DNA of 64,000 nucleotides, taken from positions 1-64,000 of the forward strand of contig NZ_QNUH01000008.1 of the NCBI RefSeq assembly GCF_003385495.1. The letters are read 5' to 3'. Positions 1-9,510 of this stretch are shown in pieces. Every line of letters starts with the position of its first letter. Position 1 is the first letter of the stretch. This DNA is from Chryseobacterium elymi. GTDB lineage: Bacteria > Bacteroidota > Bacteroidia > Flavobacteriales > Weeksellaceae. Position numbers and translations under genes: made by a program. The notes under the pieces are model-generated. The model had not been told where the DNA came from and did not search any database. It saw only the letters and a program-made list of their open reading frames with translations.

Positions 1-174
1 ATATTTATCCAGGCCATGGCACAAAAGTACTCTTCCAAGTAATGACAACTGAGTATCCTCCCATTTTCTGAATCCTAAGACTTTATGCCTAAATTCTTCA
101 GGAAAATAATTTAAAAACTTAGAAAGGAAATACTGATGTTTTTCTTCATTAAGAAATGTGTATAGAATTATCAT
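1..174 (-). CDS. 4'-phosphopantetheinyl transferase, N-terminal part (cut by window edge)
   Basis: The reverse strand from the ATG at 174 stays open to the edge, giving 58 residues. The piece FRHKVLGFRKWEDTQLSLLG matches the N-terminal signature of Sfp/AcpT-type phosphopantetheinyl transferases, in which a basic residue-rich segment is followed by D-x-x-x-S/R-x-L-G-R/K-x-L-L. Such enzymes load the pantetheine arm of CoA onto carrier proteins of fatty acid, polyketide or peptide synthases in the cytoplasm. The metal-binding half lies outside the window, so family membership rests on this N-terminal pattern only. No neighbour in the window is a carrier-protein enzyme. Confidence 0.6.
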   Translation of the reverse strand, partial: MIILYTFLNEEKHQYFLSKFLNYFPEEFRHKVLGFRKWEDTQLSLLGRVLLCHGLDKY

Positions 175-440
175 TGGTAATATTTTTGATTATAGATCTC
201 AACAAAATCATATAAATCTTAATTTTCACAATATTCAAATAAATAGCAAAATTATTGATTCTGATTTGCTTGAATAATGGTTTTACGAAAAAAACAAAAT
301 TAAGCCAATTTTGAGGATTAACTTACAAATACAACTCCAATGATGCGGTGTTGAAATTTGTATAGTATATCTCTTAAAGAATTAACAAAAAATGGATAAT
401 GTCTGGCTAAAATAGGATTGTGTCTTTTATTCGAAACTCT

Positions 441-1410
441 TTATTCAGTTATTCGGCTGTTTTCAAATAATTCGTGTAGTTTACGTTGTAGTAATTTTTT
501 ATCAGGTAATTGCAATTTATATTCAGCAACCAGCGTAGGAGAAAGATTACGGCTTAAAGCATATTCTACGACTTCGCTGTCTTTGTCTTTACATAATAGA
601 ATACCAATACTTGGGTTTTCATTCGTTTTTTTGACATCACGGTCTAAGGCTTCGAGATAGAAATTTAGCTGTTCTAAATGCTCAGGTTTAAACTTATCAG
701 CTTTCAGTTCAAAAGCGACCAAACATTGTAAACCACGATGATAAAATAACAAATCGAGATAAAAATCACTGTTTCCAACCTGAATTTTATATTCTTCTCC
801 GATAAACAAAAAATCCTTTCCGAGTTCAAGAATAAAATTTTTCATTTGATTGATTAATCCTCTTTGTAAATTCCTTTCATTATGCGATTCCGGTAGATGT
901 AGAAAATCAAATACATAGCTGTCTTTATATCTGAATTTAATTCTCTCAACGCTGTTGAGAGTTTTGTATTTCCAATCATAGTACGTTCAAATAACCGGAA
1001 GATATTTGTCGATCTAATTCTCGAAAACTATAATTTTCTTGATTTGAAATTTTTAAATAAAATTCACGTTCTTCATTATATTTGCATCGTGCAAAAATAG
1101 CCAAATTATGTGACCAGCTTAATTCTCTCACCAAGGTTGAGAGTTTTGGAAAATTTTTGTAAGTTTCATAGAACTGCTTCATTCTCCAAAGATTTTTAAC
1201 TAAAAATCCTTTTATTTCAGGCTCATTATGCTTGATGTATTCCACCAATTCTTTTACAACAGATTGTCCCCATTCAGTACTCTCTACCTGCTTACTAATA
1301 TACTCACCAATATTCCAATAGAGGTTAATTAATTCAGTATTAACTGCTTTTATTGCATTGTTGCGAGATCTTTTAATTAAATAAAGTATATCTGTAAGAC
1401 GTTGTTCCAT
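441..1410 (-). pseudogene. YhcG/DUF1016-type PDDEXK nuclease, frameshifted
   Basis: Two open pieces belong to one broken gene. The upstream piece (from the ATG at 1410) carries the DUF1016 N-terminal domain, with KLSTLVRELSWSHN and REFYLKIS. The downstream piece (845-441) carries the PDDEXK nuclease half, with LDLLFYHRGLQCLVAFELK, FYLEALDRDVKK, NPSIGILLCK and ALSRNLSPTLVAEY. Reading the bases between them (846-975) in the other two frames recovers FERTMIGNTKLSTALREL and then YVFDFLHLPESHNERNLQRG, so two frameshifts separate the halves. Intact members are about 330-350 residues, possibly accessory to restriction or repair; this one should be inactive. A tRNA-3'-end-like scrap sits just upstream. 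Confidence 0.8.
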
Positions 1411-1460
1411 TGTATTTGAATATACGTGCAAAAATAAGGTTTTAAAGTGTTTAGAAAAGG

Positions 1461-1484
1461 TTAGTTCGAATCCCTCGCTCTCTA
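1461..1484 (+). other. tRNA 3'-end-like fragment
   Basis: The stretch contains GTTCGAATCCCTC, the invariant T-loop plus 3' T-stem of a tRNA, but there is no D-arm or anticodon arm upstream. It lies just upstream of the YhcG pseudogene. Such 3' ends are typical left-overs of integration at tRNA genes. It is short, and chance cannot be excluded. Confidence 0.35.
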
Positions 1485-1716
1485 ACACCTACAATGTTCA
1501 ATATTTTCATTACATAATCATTTGATAATGAAATAGAACAGATCTGCTAAATCACTTGTCTAAAGGTATTTCAATGAATAAGTTATTGAATGCACTTTAC
1601 CTAAGAGGTCTAATATGAAATCCTTGAATGTTATTATCATCTTCAAGTCCACAATCCAGAAAAATAGTCTCCCATTCTTCATTCTCATCATAGAAATTCA
1701 GTTCACAATATTCTTG

Positions 1717-2556
1717 TCAACAAATGGTTAAATCAAATATACTTGTCATCGTAATAACCGCTAAAGGAAATAGAATTTCTTCACTTATTTCCCAAGCTAA
1801 ATCAATCCAATTAATATTTTTATTGGATTGATCAATAAACTTTTGGAACATTTTTCGTATCTCAGTTTTTCTTTTTTCAATACTCTCATTTGGTTTTATC
1901 AACACTCCTGCCCTTTTAAAATTATCATTAAGACAAATCTCAAATTCGTCAGACATCTTAGAAAGAAAGTTATGCTTACCAATATTTTCATCATATATTT
2001 CACTCCACATAGCTACCTCAGTCAACTCCATTATGTCTAAATATCTTTTGTTTTTAATAATTTCCTCAAGCAACAAAGATCTTCCAGTATAAGTATCCAT
2101 TTCATAGATTAAATTTTCAGTATGAAAATGTAGCATGTAACCTATAATTTCAACTTTATAATCTTTCTGTTGCAACCCTGTATACTTTTCAAATGCCTGG
2201 ATATACTTATCATATCTATCCAATCCAAATTTATCTGCATAAAAATTAAAGACATTCCTGGAAATTCCATCAATCCCAGAATCATGCAATAAATGCAAAG
2301 CTTCTTCTTTTAAGACTTTTAAAACCGAATTTTTTCTGGATTTTTGTAACTCAACAGACCTACTGAAGAGATGTATTTTAAAATTTTTTAAGGTAAAAAA
2401 ATGAGGATCCGAATTACATAATTTATCGCTACTATAATCCCAAATTTGAGGATCAATACTATATTTCATGTTAAAGCTTACTTTAATATCTTCATCAATA
2501 AGCTGGCAATATAGATTTTCATTATTTTCCAAATTTAAATAATACTTAATAATCAT
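1717..2556 (-). CDS. Hypothetical protein, probably truncated by an in-frame TGA
   Basis: A 279-residue soluble protein that I do not recognise. The first 70 residues (short beta strands, then SIDPQIWDYSSDKL) loosely resemble the arm-binding N-terminus of Bacteroidota tyrosine recombinases, but no catalytic R-H-R-Y domain follows. The ORF ends at a TGA (1717-1719), yet the same frame continues for 39 sense codons to a TAA at 1597 and encodes an acidic, plausible tail (YDENEEWETIFLDCGLEDD). The ancestral product was therefore probably about 319 residues and this copy carries a premature stop. It stands alone, A+T-rich, between the YhcG pseudogene and the excisionase-like pair. No signal peptide or membrane segment is visible. 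Confidence 0.55.
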   Translation of the reverse strand: MIIKYYLNLENNENLYCQLIDEDIKVSFNMKYSIDPQIWDYSSDKLCNSDPHFFTLKNFKIHLFSRSVELQKSRKNSVLKVLKEEALHLLHDSGIDGISRNVFNFYADKFGLDRYDKYIQAFEKYTGLQQKDYKVEIIGYMLHFHTENLIYEMDTYTGRSLLLEEIIKNKRYLDIMELTEVAMWSEIYDENIGKHNFLSKMSDEFEICLNDNFKRAGVLIKPNESIEKRKTEIRKMFQKFIDQSNKNINWIDLAWEISEEILFPLAVITMTSIFDLTIC

Positions 2557-2871
2557 AGTCGAAATTCAATAATGTTAAACAAATAATTACATCGTGTTAA
2601 AGAAGATATGCACGAAAACTCATATTTTCTTTAATTTTTAGTGAATTTATTCTGTTTGACTTTCAGTTCTTTATCGAAAGTAGCATATATCCTTCTTTTT
2701 CCTTTGGTTTCCTAATTACTGAAGCTTAATTATCTTTAAAGCATTTGGATCCGTAAATATTATATTTCAAATTCATTGTATAATAAACTTCATTAACATT
2801 AATAACCTACATAAACAACTATTAATCAATTAAATAAAAACATCGTCATATATTTGACACAAATATTAAAA

Positions 2872-3159
2872 ATGGAAATATCATTATTAACAAAAGAAGA
2901 CTTACAAGAATTTAAAATCGAACTATTGCTTGATATAGAAAGAATATTAGATGAAAAAATACAACATTCTGGATCTACACCTAAGGATATAGATCCAGAA
3001 TGGATAAGAAGTAAGTCTGTAAGAGCTTTTATGAATATTTCTCCAGCTACCCTCCAAAATCTTAGGGTAACAGGAAAGGTCAAATTTAAAAAGGTTTTAG
3101 GATCATATTATTACAATCTAAGTGATTTAAAGAAATTATTTGAAAATGAAAAAAGATAA
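2872..3159 (+). CDS. Helix-turn-helix (excisionase/MerR-like) DNA-binding protein
   Basis: A protein of about 95 residues read from the ATG at 2872; a TTG further upstream at 2854 is less likely. The N-terminal third is a charged helix (EDLQEFKIELLLDIERILDEK). The second half, WIRSKSVRAFMNISPATLQNLRVTGKVKFKKVLGSYYYNLSDLKKLF, has the layout of the Bacteroidota HTH_17/excisionase domain: a helix-turn-helix, then a two-strand wing whose tyrosine-rich tip precedes a last helix. Such small proteins usually accompany tRNA-integrating mobile elements and act as recombination directionality factors or repressors. The next gene overlaps its end by 14 bases, so the two are translationally coupled. No integrase is left next to it. 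Confidence 0.7.
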   Translation: MEISLLTKEDLQEFKIELLLDIERILDEKIQHSGSTPKDIDPEWIRSKSVRAFMNISPATLQNLRVTGKVKFKKVLGSYYYNLSDLKKLFENEKR

Positions 3160-3451
3160 TACAATCAATTGGATCAATTATTTAATTCAAATTACAGCAG
3201 ACGAAAGACTCACTGTATGGCATATTGCATTATTGCTTGCAATCATCAAAATTGCTTATATTCAAAATGATAAAGAAATTATATTCGTTAGCAGAAGCAA
3301 ACTGATGTTTCAATCACATATCAAAACAACCCCTACCTATCACAAGTATTTTAAGGAACTTCAAGATTTTGGTTATATTAAATATACTCCATCCTATCAT
3401 CCAGCTTACAAAAGCACTATTGCTTTTTTAAATTTCAAAATTATCTATTAA
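3146..3451 (+). CDS. Hypothetical protein paired with the excisionase-like gene
   Basis: A 101-residue protein from the ATG at 3146; a TTG six bases earlier would add two residues. The C-terminal half (SRSKLMFQSHIKTTPTYHKY, then ELQDFGYIKYTPSYHPAYK) reads like a winged-helix: a recognition helix, then a beta hairpin ending in FLNF. A MarR-like or replication-initiator-type DNA-binding role is possible but unproven. It overlaps the excisionase-like gene upstream and lies 36 bases before a tRNA-3'-end-like repeat. A second, frameshifted copy of its last 35 codons lies at 21641-21745, also directly after a tRNA-like sequence, which ties this family to the same integration hot spot. Confidence 0.55.
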   Translation: MKKDNTINWINYLIQITADERLTVWHIALLLAIIKIAYIQNDKEIIFVSRSKLMFQSHIKTTPTYHKYFKELQDFGYIKYTPSYHPAYKSTIAFLNFKIIY

Positions 3452-3486
3452 TACATTTAAAATTCGATCAATATCAGCAAGAAATT

Positions 3487-3518
3487 GGTTCGAAGATAAT
3501 CCTGCCAAGTTCACTTAA
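3487..3518 (+). repeat. Degenerate tRNA 3'-end / attachment-like repeat, copy A
   Basis: A 32-base stretch starting GGTTCGA and ending TCACTTAA. It matches the stretch at 22086-22117 with three mismatches, and its end coincides with the 3' end of tRNA-Arg at 27633 plus the following bases. It has a T-loop motif but no functional tRNA around it. It is best read as an attachment-site scar. Confidence 0.6.
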
Positions 3519-3556
3519 TGACACCATTAGGACAATTTAGGCCAAATGGTGTCATT
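3517..3556 (+). terminator. Hairpin identical to the tRNA-Arg terminator
   Basis: The perfect 12-base arms AATGACACCATT and AATGGTGTCATT are followed by TTATTTAT. The same hairpin follows tRNA-Arg at 27637. Here it stands after the excisionase-like pair. Confidence 0.75.
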
Positions 3557-3678
3557 TTATTTATAAACTCCTCTCAATCAGCATATTTACAGTACCTTCC
3601 GCTCTTTTTCTTTGTTCTTTAAACATAATCTCTTTCTTAAAAAAACAAATATTTTATCTTTTTTAGACGATTTTTAGG

Positions 3679-3918
3679 CTAAAGCTCTTTACTATCGATA
3701 CGAACCTGACAGGATTCGGATCTTTTCAAAACATCAGCGAACAGTTTGTTCCACTCTGGCCTACTAAATGTTTTTGCCGAATAGTCTTCGAAAATAGCTA
3801 ACAATGAGATTGTGATCTTTACAATAATGACAAGTCGGTCCAATTGGCTGCATTGGGAATATACTTTTACAACCTGTTCATCGGTACTGACTCGTATGTA
3901 CAAATAAACGGCTTGCAT
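3679..3918 (-). pseudogene. Serine recombinase (resolvase/invertase) remnant
   Basis: The 79 residues begin AVYLYIRVSTDEQ, the N-terminal catalytic motif of large serine recombinases with the nucleophilic serine in RVSTDEQ. FEDYSAKTFSRPEWNKL, the next conserved block, follows. The rest of the catalytic domain and the whole DNA-binding part are missing; full proteins of this class have roughly 200-550 residues. The middle (VKVYSQCSQLDRL and on) is eroded. Lying inside the left direct repeat, it suggests the mobile element that duplicated this DNA carried a serine recombinase. Only a few bases of its 3' end remain in the right repeat. Confidence 0.75.
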
Positions 3919-4233
3919 GGCGTGGGTGTTATTATAAAATCTTTTATTGTATTTAAAAAACTCTTATATATTTTAACGAAAAACAGAACAGTTTATTTGA
4001 CGAGTTTATATACATGATTTAACAAGATAGCTTTTAAGTTTCACTCAGATTTTGTTTTACTGGATGGTAATAGTATAATTTATATTTATTGCAGAATCAT
4101 GGCAGTAATTTGAAAATGATTAAAATAATGATCTTGTACTATTTTGAAAGGATGGTTAGAATTTTTCTAAGATTTTGATAATTAAAATACCAAAAACTTG
4201 ATTAGCTTAGTAAGACAACGTTTGTTACAAAAA

Positions 4234-5940
4234 TCACAGATTGTTTAATTTTTTAATATACTGTGATGGTGTCATTTCTGTTCTTTCTTTAAATGCCTTA
4301 ATAAAAGTTGTTGGGCTTTTATAACCAATTTCTTCAGATATTGTTTGAATAGTATATTTCCGAAATATTGTGTTTTGTTCAAGTTCCTTTAATACATAAT
4401 TTATTCGAAGATCATTTATATATTCAGAAAAAGATATTCCTTTATGCTCATTTAGTATTTTGGATAAATAAGCAGTATTGGTATTAAGCTGTTTAGCCAT
4501 ACTCGTTAATTTAAAATTTTTGGATAAAAACATTTTCTTCGATTCCAGTAAATCTAAATTATTTAATATCCGGTTAACAACTTTATCTTCGACAATTATT
4601 GATTTTTTGTTTTTTTCGATTGTGAAAGTCTCCATTGGAAACAGCTTCCTTTCTTTAACCTCTCTCTGAAATTCTGTAAAAAATCTTTTTTTTATTTTAT
4701 TATAATTGTAAAAGATGACAACAACAGATATGAGTATGATAAAAGCTGTGAATAGAAAAGTATTTTTTTTATTCTTTCTTATTATCTCATCAGAAATTGA
4801 TTTTATTTCTATCTCCTCATGCTTACCAAGAAAGCTGTTTCCTGAAATATCCTGGATCTTTTTTTTACTTATTTCGGAGAGATTTAATTTGGCAAATTTA
4901 TAAGCGTTTGCATTATCACCGCTGTTCTCATAATTTAAACTCAATAAATAATAAATTTTCAATTCATTTTCATAGGTACACTTAATAGGTTGTTTTTCAC
5001 GATAAAGTTTATGAAGATAGTAGAAAGCCGAATCTGGCTTTTTAAGAAATGTATATATTTCAGCTTTTCCTAGCCAAACCATTTCACGTGAGAAATTCTT
5101 GCCCATTAAAACCGAATCCCGTTCACATGTATTATAAAGAGATAGTGAATTCTTATATTGCTTTTTTAGTAACCTTATATTAGCAAGTCTGCTGACTAAT
5201 AAAGATCTTGAATATGGGGCTAAATAAGATTTAGTTTTCAGTAATTTACCTGCTTTCTCGTAATTAGATTGAGCTGAATCTAAATTCTCCTTATTGCCGG
5301 AATCTTTATACCACTTAACAAATGTATCCCCATTGTATTATAGGTTGCCCCTATTTCTTCAATTCTGGGAATACCGCTGTACAGAAGTTTTTTTCATCAG
5401 ATTGAATATCTTTTAAATGAGTATTCAAAAGTGCAATGCTTTTATTGTAATTCCCCAATTCACCATAAGCAACAGCATAAAAAATGAGCTGCTTTTTCTT
5501 GTAAATTGGGTTCATATCTCGCGAAAACAAATTCATGTATTTTAAACCCTGTGAAATATTACCCAGTCTTTTTTCGATGTAAAATAATCTTGTTACAGCA
5601 ATGTGTTTTAGGCCATTATAATGGGATAAACTCAAATTAGTTTTGCTAGTCTCTACTTGATTTATTGAGGATAATACAGCTTTTTTTGCTTCCAAATATT
5701 TACCCTGTTTGTACAGTACCGTACCTGAATCTATTTTAATTAACAGGTGGTACGGTAGTGTATAGTTAGAAATTCGTTTAAACTTCAAATTCTCATTTAC
5801 TAACTTTAGATGCACTAAATCCCACTGATCTTTTTTATAAGGCTATCTATTTTTAGTGATTCATTTTGACTAAACGAGTTTTGTGGGATATTTATGGATA
5901 CAAAAACAATTATAATCAGTATCTTTTTTATTGAAATCAT
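4234..5940 (-). pseudogene. TPR-containing AraC-type transcriptional regulator, frameshifted
   Basis: The gene starts at 5940 with a signal peptide (MISIKKILIIIVFVSI, then SFSQN). A first frame change lies in a run of A near 5836, and at least two more lie near 5320-5350. Between them the TPR region continues (GTVLYKQGKYLEAKKAVLSS; QSNYEKAGKLL; KPDSAFYYLHKLY). After a transmembrane helix (LFTAFIILISVVVIFY) comes an AraC DNA-binding domain at 4234-4560 (MAKQLNTNTAYLSKILNEHK, then EEIGYKSPTTFIKAFKERTE). Intact relatives are membrane-anchored regulators with periplasmic TPRs and a cytoplasmic AraC domain, about 550 residues. The last 290 codons are still open, so a soluble C-terminal fragment could be made, but the sensor part is lost. 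Confidence 0.8.
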
Positions 5941-6939
5941 TTGTGGTTATTAGATATTTCAAATTTAATATAAATTATATATGGGTAAAATATATGAGTG
6001 GAAAACAGGCAATACTAACAACAAACTATCTTCCAACATAAGTTACATTAAGAGATACCGCTTAAACAACGAGAGTGGGAATTATTGATTGCCTTTTGTT
6101 TTTGATACTCCAGTATTTTTTAAATTGTATATTTATCGTAAGCTCTGTATTTCTGATCAGGATCGTTGAATAAAGCATTGTGAATTCCAAAGATAATCTT
6201 GTGTATATTAATTACATCCAAAAAAGAAAATCTTCCTTATCCAGTATCGGAAAACATTGTACAATCTTATCCTGAAATTTTCTGGAAATCATTTCCTTGT
6301 ATATTTTCTTATAATCGGGCTAGTTTATTTGTGTCTGTTTATAGACTGCTATGGAACTACAGTAAAACGGGTTTCTCTTTTTTTCAATTTGGATAAAAAA
6401 CGTTTTTAAATATCATCGCTAATCTGAAAAGCAAAAGCCTAAACCTCCAATGAGGGCATTAAAGATCCAGGCTGCTGGTTACTTTTCAATTTACTTGTGT
6501 TTTTAGAATAAATGGGCCTGATTAAGTTTTAAACAACTTTTAATTCAGATATCTCAAGAGATAAATAGAAATTATTTGCATCATCAATTACTTAGAATTA
6601 AATTTAATTGTGCTGTATGGTCAGCTTTTCTTAATAAACAAGATTCACACGCAAAAACTCTTTATGTAGTTTTTTGTAGTCTTTATCTAAATAATAGCTG
6701 TGCAAAAATACAATCTTGGATTAAGGTTGAAAAAGAATAGATAGGAATATTTCTGAATTCTTATCACAAAAGGTTACCAACTCTAATGACAAAAAAAACA
6801 AAAAATTAGCTCGATAAAACATTTATTTTTAAAGGAATATAAATGCAATTACATTGTTATAATTTCAGAAATAAACTCGCTAAATTTAAAGTTCAAATTA
6901 TTTTTTTTTACTTTGATTTGCGCAGCACTGATAACACGG
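5941..6939. other. About 1 kb without a supportable gene
   Basis: The stretch is A+T-rich with only short open frames. On the reverse strand near 6065-6180 a coding-like scrap reads HNALFNDPDQKYRAYDKYTI, followed after a stop by KILEYQKQKAI. It may be a remnant of a mobile-element protein, but I cannot name it. Confidence 0.4.
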
Positions 6940-7754
6940 ATGAAAACACACTATTCTTTGCTTTCCACTTTACATTATTTTTTGTTCTCAGCAACAGGCG
7001 TCGTCCCAGACATATCTTCTAAAGTAAATAAAAGAGGCAAGGGTAATCGCTGTAACAGAGCCTGCAAAAAGTCTAAAAATGCTGAAAGAGTATAATGAAA
7101 GATCTAAAAAGTTAGGATACAGCGACGGAATATTAGATAGCGATAATGCCATTATGATTTTGTCTTACTGGAAGGGAGATTACAAAAATGTTATTGATTT
7201 AAGTGTTGAAGCAGAAAAATAGCTGAAGAATTGAAAGATTACTTGTTTTGACCGGGGCTGGAATAGGAAGCATAGTAATTGCGGGATATATCTACTGGAG
7301 GAAAAGAAATAAAAAACCACAACGCAAAATATTTAAATATCATAAAAAATATAAAACAAACAAAAACTTCAGAAATCTTACTCCCGCATTCAATATTTCT
7401 GGTGTTAAAAGTAATATTGGTATCAATATAACAGGTGATACAATCAATTCTGAGAAGTTTGAAAAATCTCATAAATACATCAAAAAGGACCTTACTGTGG
7501 GTTCCCTGGCCTTGGAACTGAATACCAATACCCGTTATCTTTCTCAGATTCTAAAACAACATAAGGGGAAAAATTATAATATTAATGGGGTAAGAATTAA
7601 CTATATTATCAATAAGCCCTATCAATCAACTATTTACAGAAAGTATAAGATCAATTATCTGGTGAAAGCCGCGGATTCTCTTCCAGAGAGGTTTTTGCAG
7701 GAGTCTTCAAAAAAGAAACAGGAGTGTCACCTTCTTATTTATAAGCAATTTTAG
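6940..7754 (+). pseudogene. Second TPR/AraC-type regulator, heavily decayed
   Basis: The forward strand carries pieces of the same family as the pseudogene at 4234-5940. It begins with a signal-like start at 6940 (MKTHYSLLSTLHYFLFSA), followed by TPR-like text in another frame (EYNERSKKLGYSDGILDSDN, ILSYWKGDYKNVIDLSVEAE), a transmembrane segment (GIGSIVIAGYIYW) and an AraC domain start (LNTNTRYLSQILKQHKGKNY). Another frameshift then leads to FAGVFKKETGVSPSYL. Most of the TPR region is deleted: the coding trace spans about 800 bases rather than the expected 1650. The two pseudogenes are divergently oriented, and both have lost function. Confidence 0.7.
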
Positions 7755-8062
7755 TAAATGCATCCAAACTATCGGATCAAGTAATAGCTATTCAATCTCC
7801 TTAACTTTTTTTCTAGCGGATAGTTATTCCGAAAAAAAAAATCAAAACCCACCATATAAAAAAATATGAAATCATTATTGATTTACTAAAAAGAAAGTTC
7901 CTTTTAAATTTGTTGTTAGCCAGTCCTACTTAAGAACCGATAATGATGAAACAGGCTTATAAATTTAATTGATTTTGAAAAAGAAATTCTGAATTTCTCA
8001 CATTGCAAGTGCCATAAAACGATATAATCTTAGCAATTTTGATTTACTAAAATTTCCTAACT

Positions 8063-9361
8063 ATGAAAAAAATTTACCTGCTTTCAGCCTGTTTGTTTTT
8101 AAGCAGTCTGAATGCCCAAACCAATCTAAGAGTTCTCAACGGCTGGGGAACAAGACTTTATGATATCAACAATAAAGGAAATGCTGTACATTCCGGAGGC
8201 TATTATAGTTACGCTACGGATACAAGCACACCTATAGAAACTATTGCCAATGCAACAAACCGATTGAATAATACGGAAAATATAGCTGGGAGTATGCCTT
8301 TTACTGCTGCAGATGGCTCTGATTTGAGTCAGGCTGCTTACCGCAAAAACGGAATCTGGACACCTATTGGCTATTTCCCCGGAGATGTACCGGGAAACAG
8401 TTGGTTTGGAGATGCAAAAGGGATTTCAGCAAACAGCGTGTATGTAACCGGGCAAATGACTTCAGGTAATGCGGGGAGCAGTTATCCATTTATTTATAAT
8501 ACCGAAACTAATATACTTACCAAACTTACGGGTGACCTACTGTACACTAACGGCCGCGGGGCTGATGTAAATGATAACGGAGCCGTAGCCGGCTGGATAG
8601 ATCGGGAAGATCTTTTCGGCGCCGGAACTTTTCGGGTGCCTGCTTATTTTGATCAGAATGGAGATTCGCATTACATTGATTTTAGCAATCTGGAATATGG
8701 AGAAGCCAATGATGTGAATAATGCCGGACAGGTAGTTGGCTACAAAGGGAGTAAAGCTTTTATTTATAATATTAACACCAATGTGTATCAAGCCTTTGAT
8801 GCTCCGGCAGGATATACTGACGCTGTGTTTGTATCAGTATCCGAAAATGGTACCGCTGTAGGATATTGCGGAATGATCGGAGACAGAGAAGTGATTATTT
8901 ATCACCCTTCTTTAGGAGCCAGTCCCATATTACTTACTGATCTTTTGACGTCTCAAAGTGTCCCGATTACTACATTCGATGCAAAACTTGGCACCGGAAT
9001 GGGAATATCGCCGGATGGTAAGTACATTTGCGGGTTTGATAATACTATCCCTCCTATATTTGCTGCAGGATGGATCGTCAAATTAGACAATCTGATACTT
9101 TCTGCAAGTGATATAAAGAATAATAGTCTCAAATTTAATATTTATCCAAATCCCGTACAGGATATTCTCAATATTTCAAGCGAAAAAATAATAAAAACAG
9201 TATCTATATATGATATAAATGGCAAAATGCTGATAAGAGACCAGGCAATTAATAAAATAAATGCTAAAATTGATGTGTCTGTACTGAATACGGGTGTCTA
9301 TCTTGGCAGTGCAACCTTGGGTGACGGAACTATTAAAACATTTAAGATCATAAAAAAATAA
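8063..9361 (+). CDS. Secreted HAF-repeat protein with type IX secretion sorting domain
   Basis: A 432-residue protein with a signal peptide (KKIYLLSACLFLSSLNAQ). The body consists of repeats of about 40-60 residues centred on D/G-I-N-x-x-G-x-x-x-G: YDINNKGNAVHSG, DVNDNGAVAGW, DVNNAGQVVGY, SVSENGTAVGY, GISPDGKYICGF. This is the HAF-repeat pattern, thought to form a beta-propeller-like fold. The last 85 residues are a type A sorting domain, with FNIYPNPVQDILNI, VSIYDINGKML and a basic FKIIKK end. It is therefore probably exported by the type IX system and anchored or released at the surface. The ligand is unknown. A strong hairpin terminator follows at 9437. Confidence 0.8.
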   Translation: MKKIYLLSACLFLSSLNAQTNLRVLNGWGTRLYDINNKGNAVHSGGYYSYATDTSTPIETIANATNRLNNTENIAGSMPFTAADGSDLSQAAYRKNGIWTPIGYFPGDVPGNSWFGDAKGISANSVYVTGQMTSGNAGSSYPFIYNTETNILTKLTGDLLYTNGRGADVNDNGAVAGWIDREDLFGAGTFRVPAYFDQNGDSHYIDFSNLEYGEANDVNNAGQVVGYKGSKAFIYNINTNVYQAFDAPAGYTDAVFVSVSENGTAVGYCGMIGDREVIIYHPSLGASPILLTDLLTSQSVPITTFDAKLGTGMGISPDGKYICGFDNTIPPIFAAGWIVKLDNLILSASDIKNNSLKFNIYPNPVQDILNISSEKIIKTVSIYDINGKMLIRDQAINKINAKIDVSVLNTGVYLGSATLGDGTIKTFKIIKK

Positions 9362-9436
9362 ACATATTGCTTCGGAAACGGAAAGCAAGTGGTCTTTTAG
9401 TTTAACATTAGTAATTTATTTTCTTCATTTTACAAA

Positions 9437-9470
9437 AAAACAGCTTAACTCTTTTAAGATAAGCTGTTTT
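9437..9470 (+). terminator. Bidirectional intrinsic terminator
   Basis: The 11-base arms AAAACAGCTTA and TAAGCTGTTTT enclose a 12-base loop, with T-rich tails on both strands. It lies between the convergent genes ending at 9361 and 9511. Confidence 0.9.
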
Positions 9471-9510
9471 ATTTTTTAACACTTAATTTGTTAAAAGTAA
9501 TTTTGTCAAT

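Larger units (their letters stand above)
3511..4156 (+). repeat. Left copy of direct repeat (tRNA-Arg downstream DNA)
   Basis: The first 55 bases match 27631-27685 with one mismatch. Weaker but continuous similarity follows: a shared segment around AACAAATATTTTATCTTTT, then GCTAAAGCTCTTT, and at the far end a block around AGAATCATGGCAGTAA and AAAGGATGGTT, shared with 27905-27974. The left copy is about 300 bases longer because the right copy lacks most of the recombinase remnant at 3679-3918. Confidence 0.7.

Noticed and set aside
3487..3560. Functional tRNA gene at the left repeat
   Set aside because: Only the T-loop and terminator are present; acceptor 5' strand, D-arm and anticodon arm are missing, and the upstream bases are the end of the small hypothetical gene region.
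6199..6396. 65-codon forward frame in the 1 kb gap
   Set aside because: No ribosome-binding region, no homology recognised and erratic composition; left as unannotated gap.
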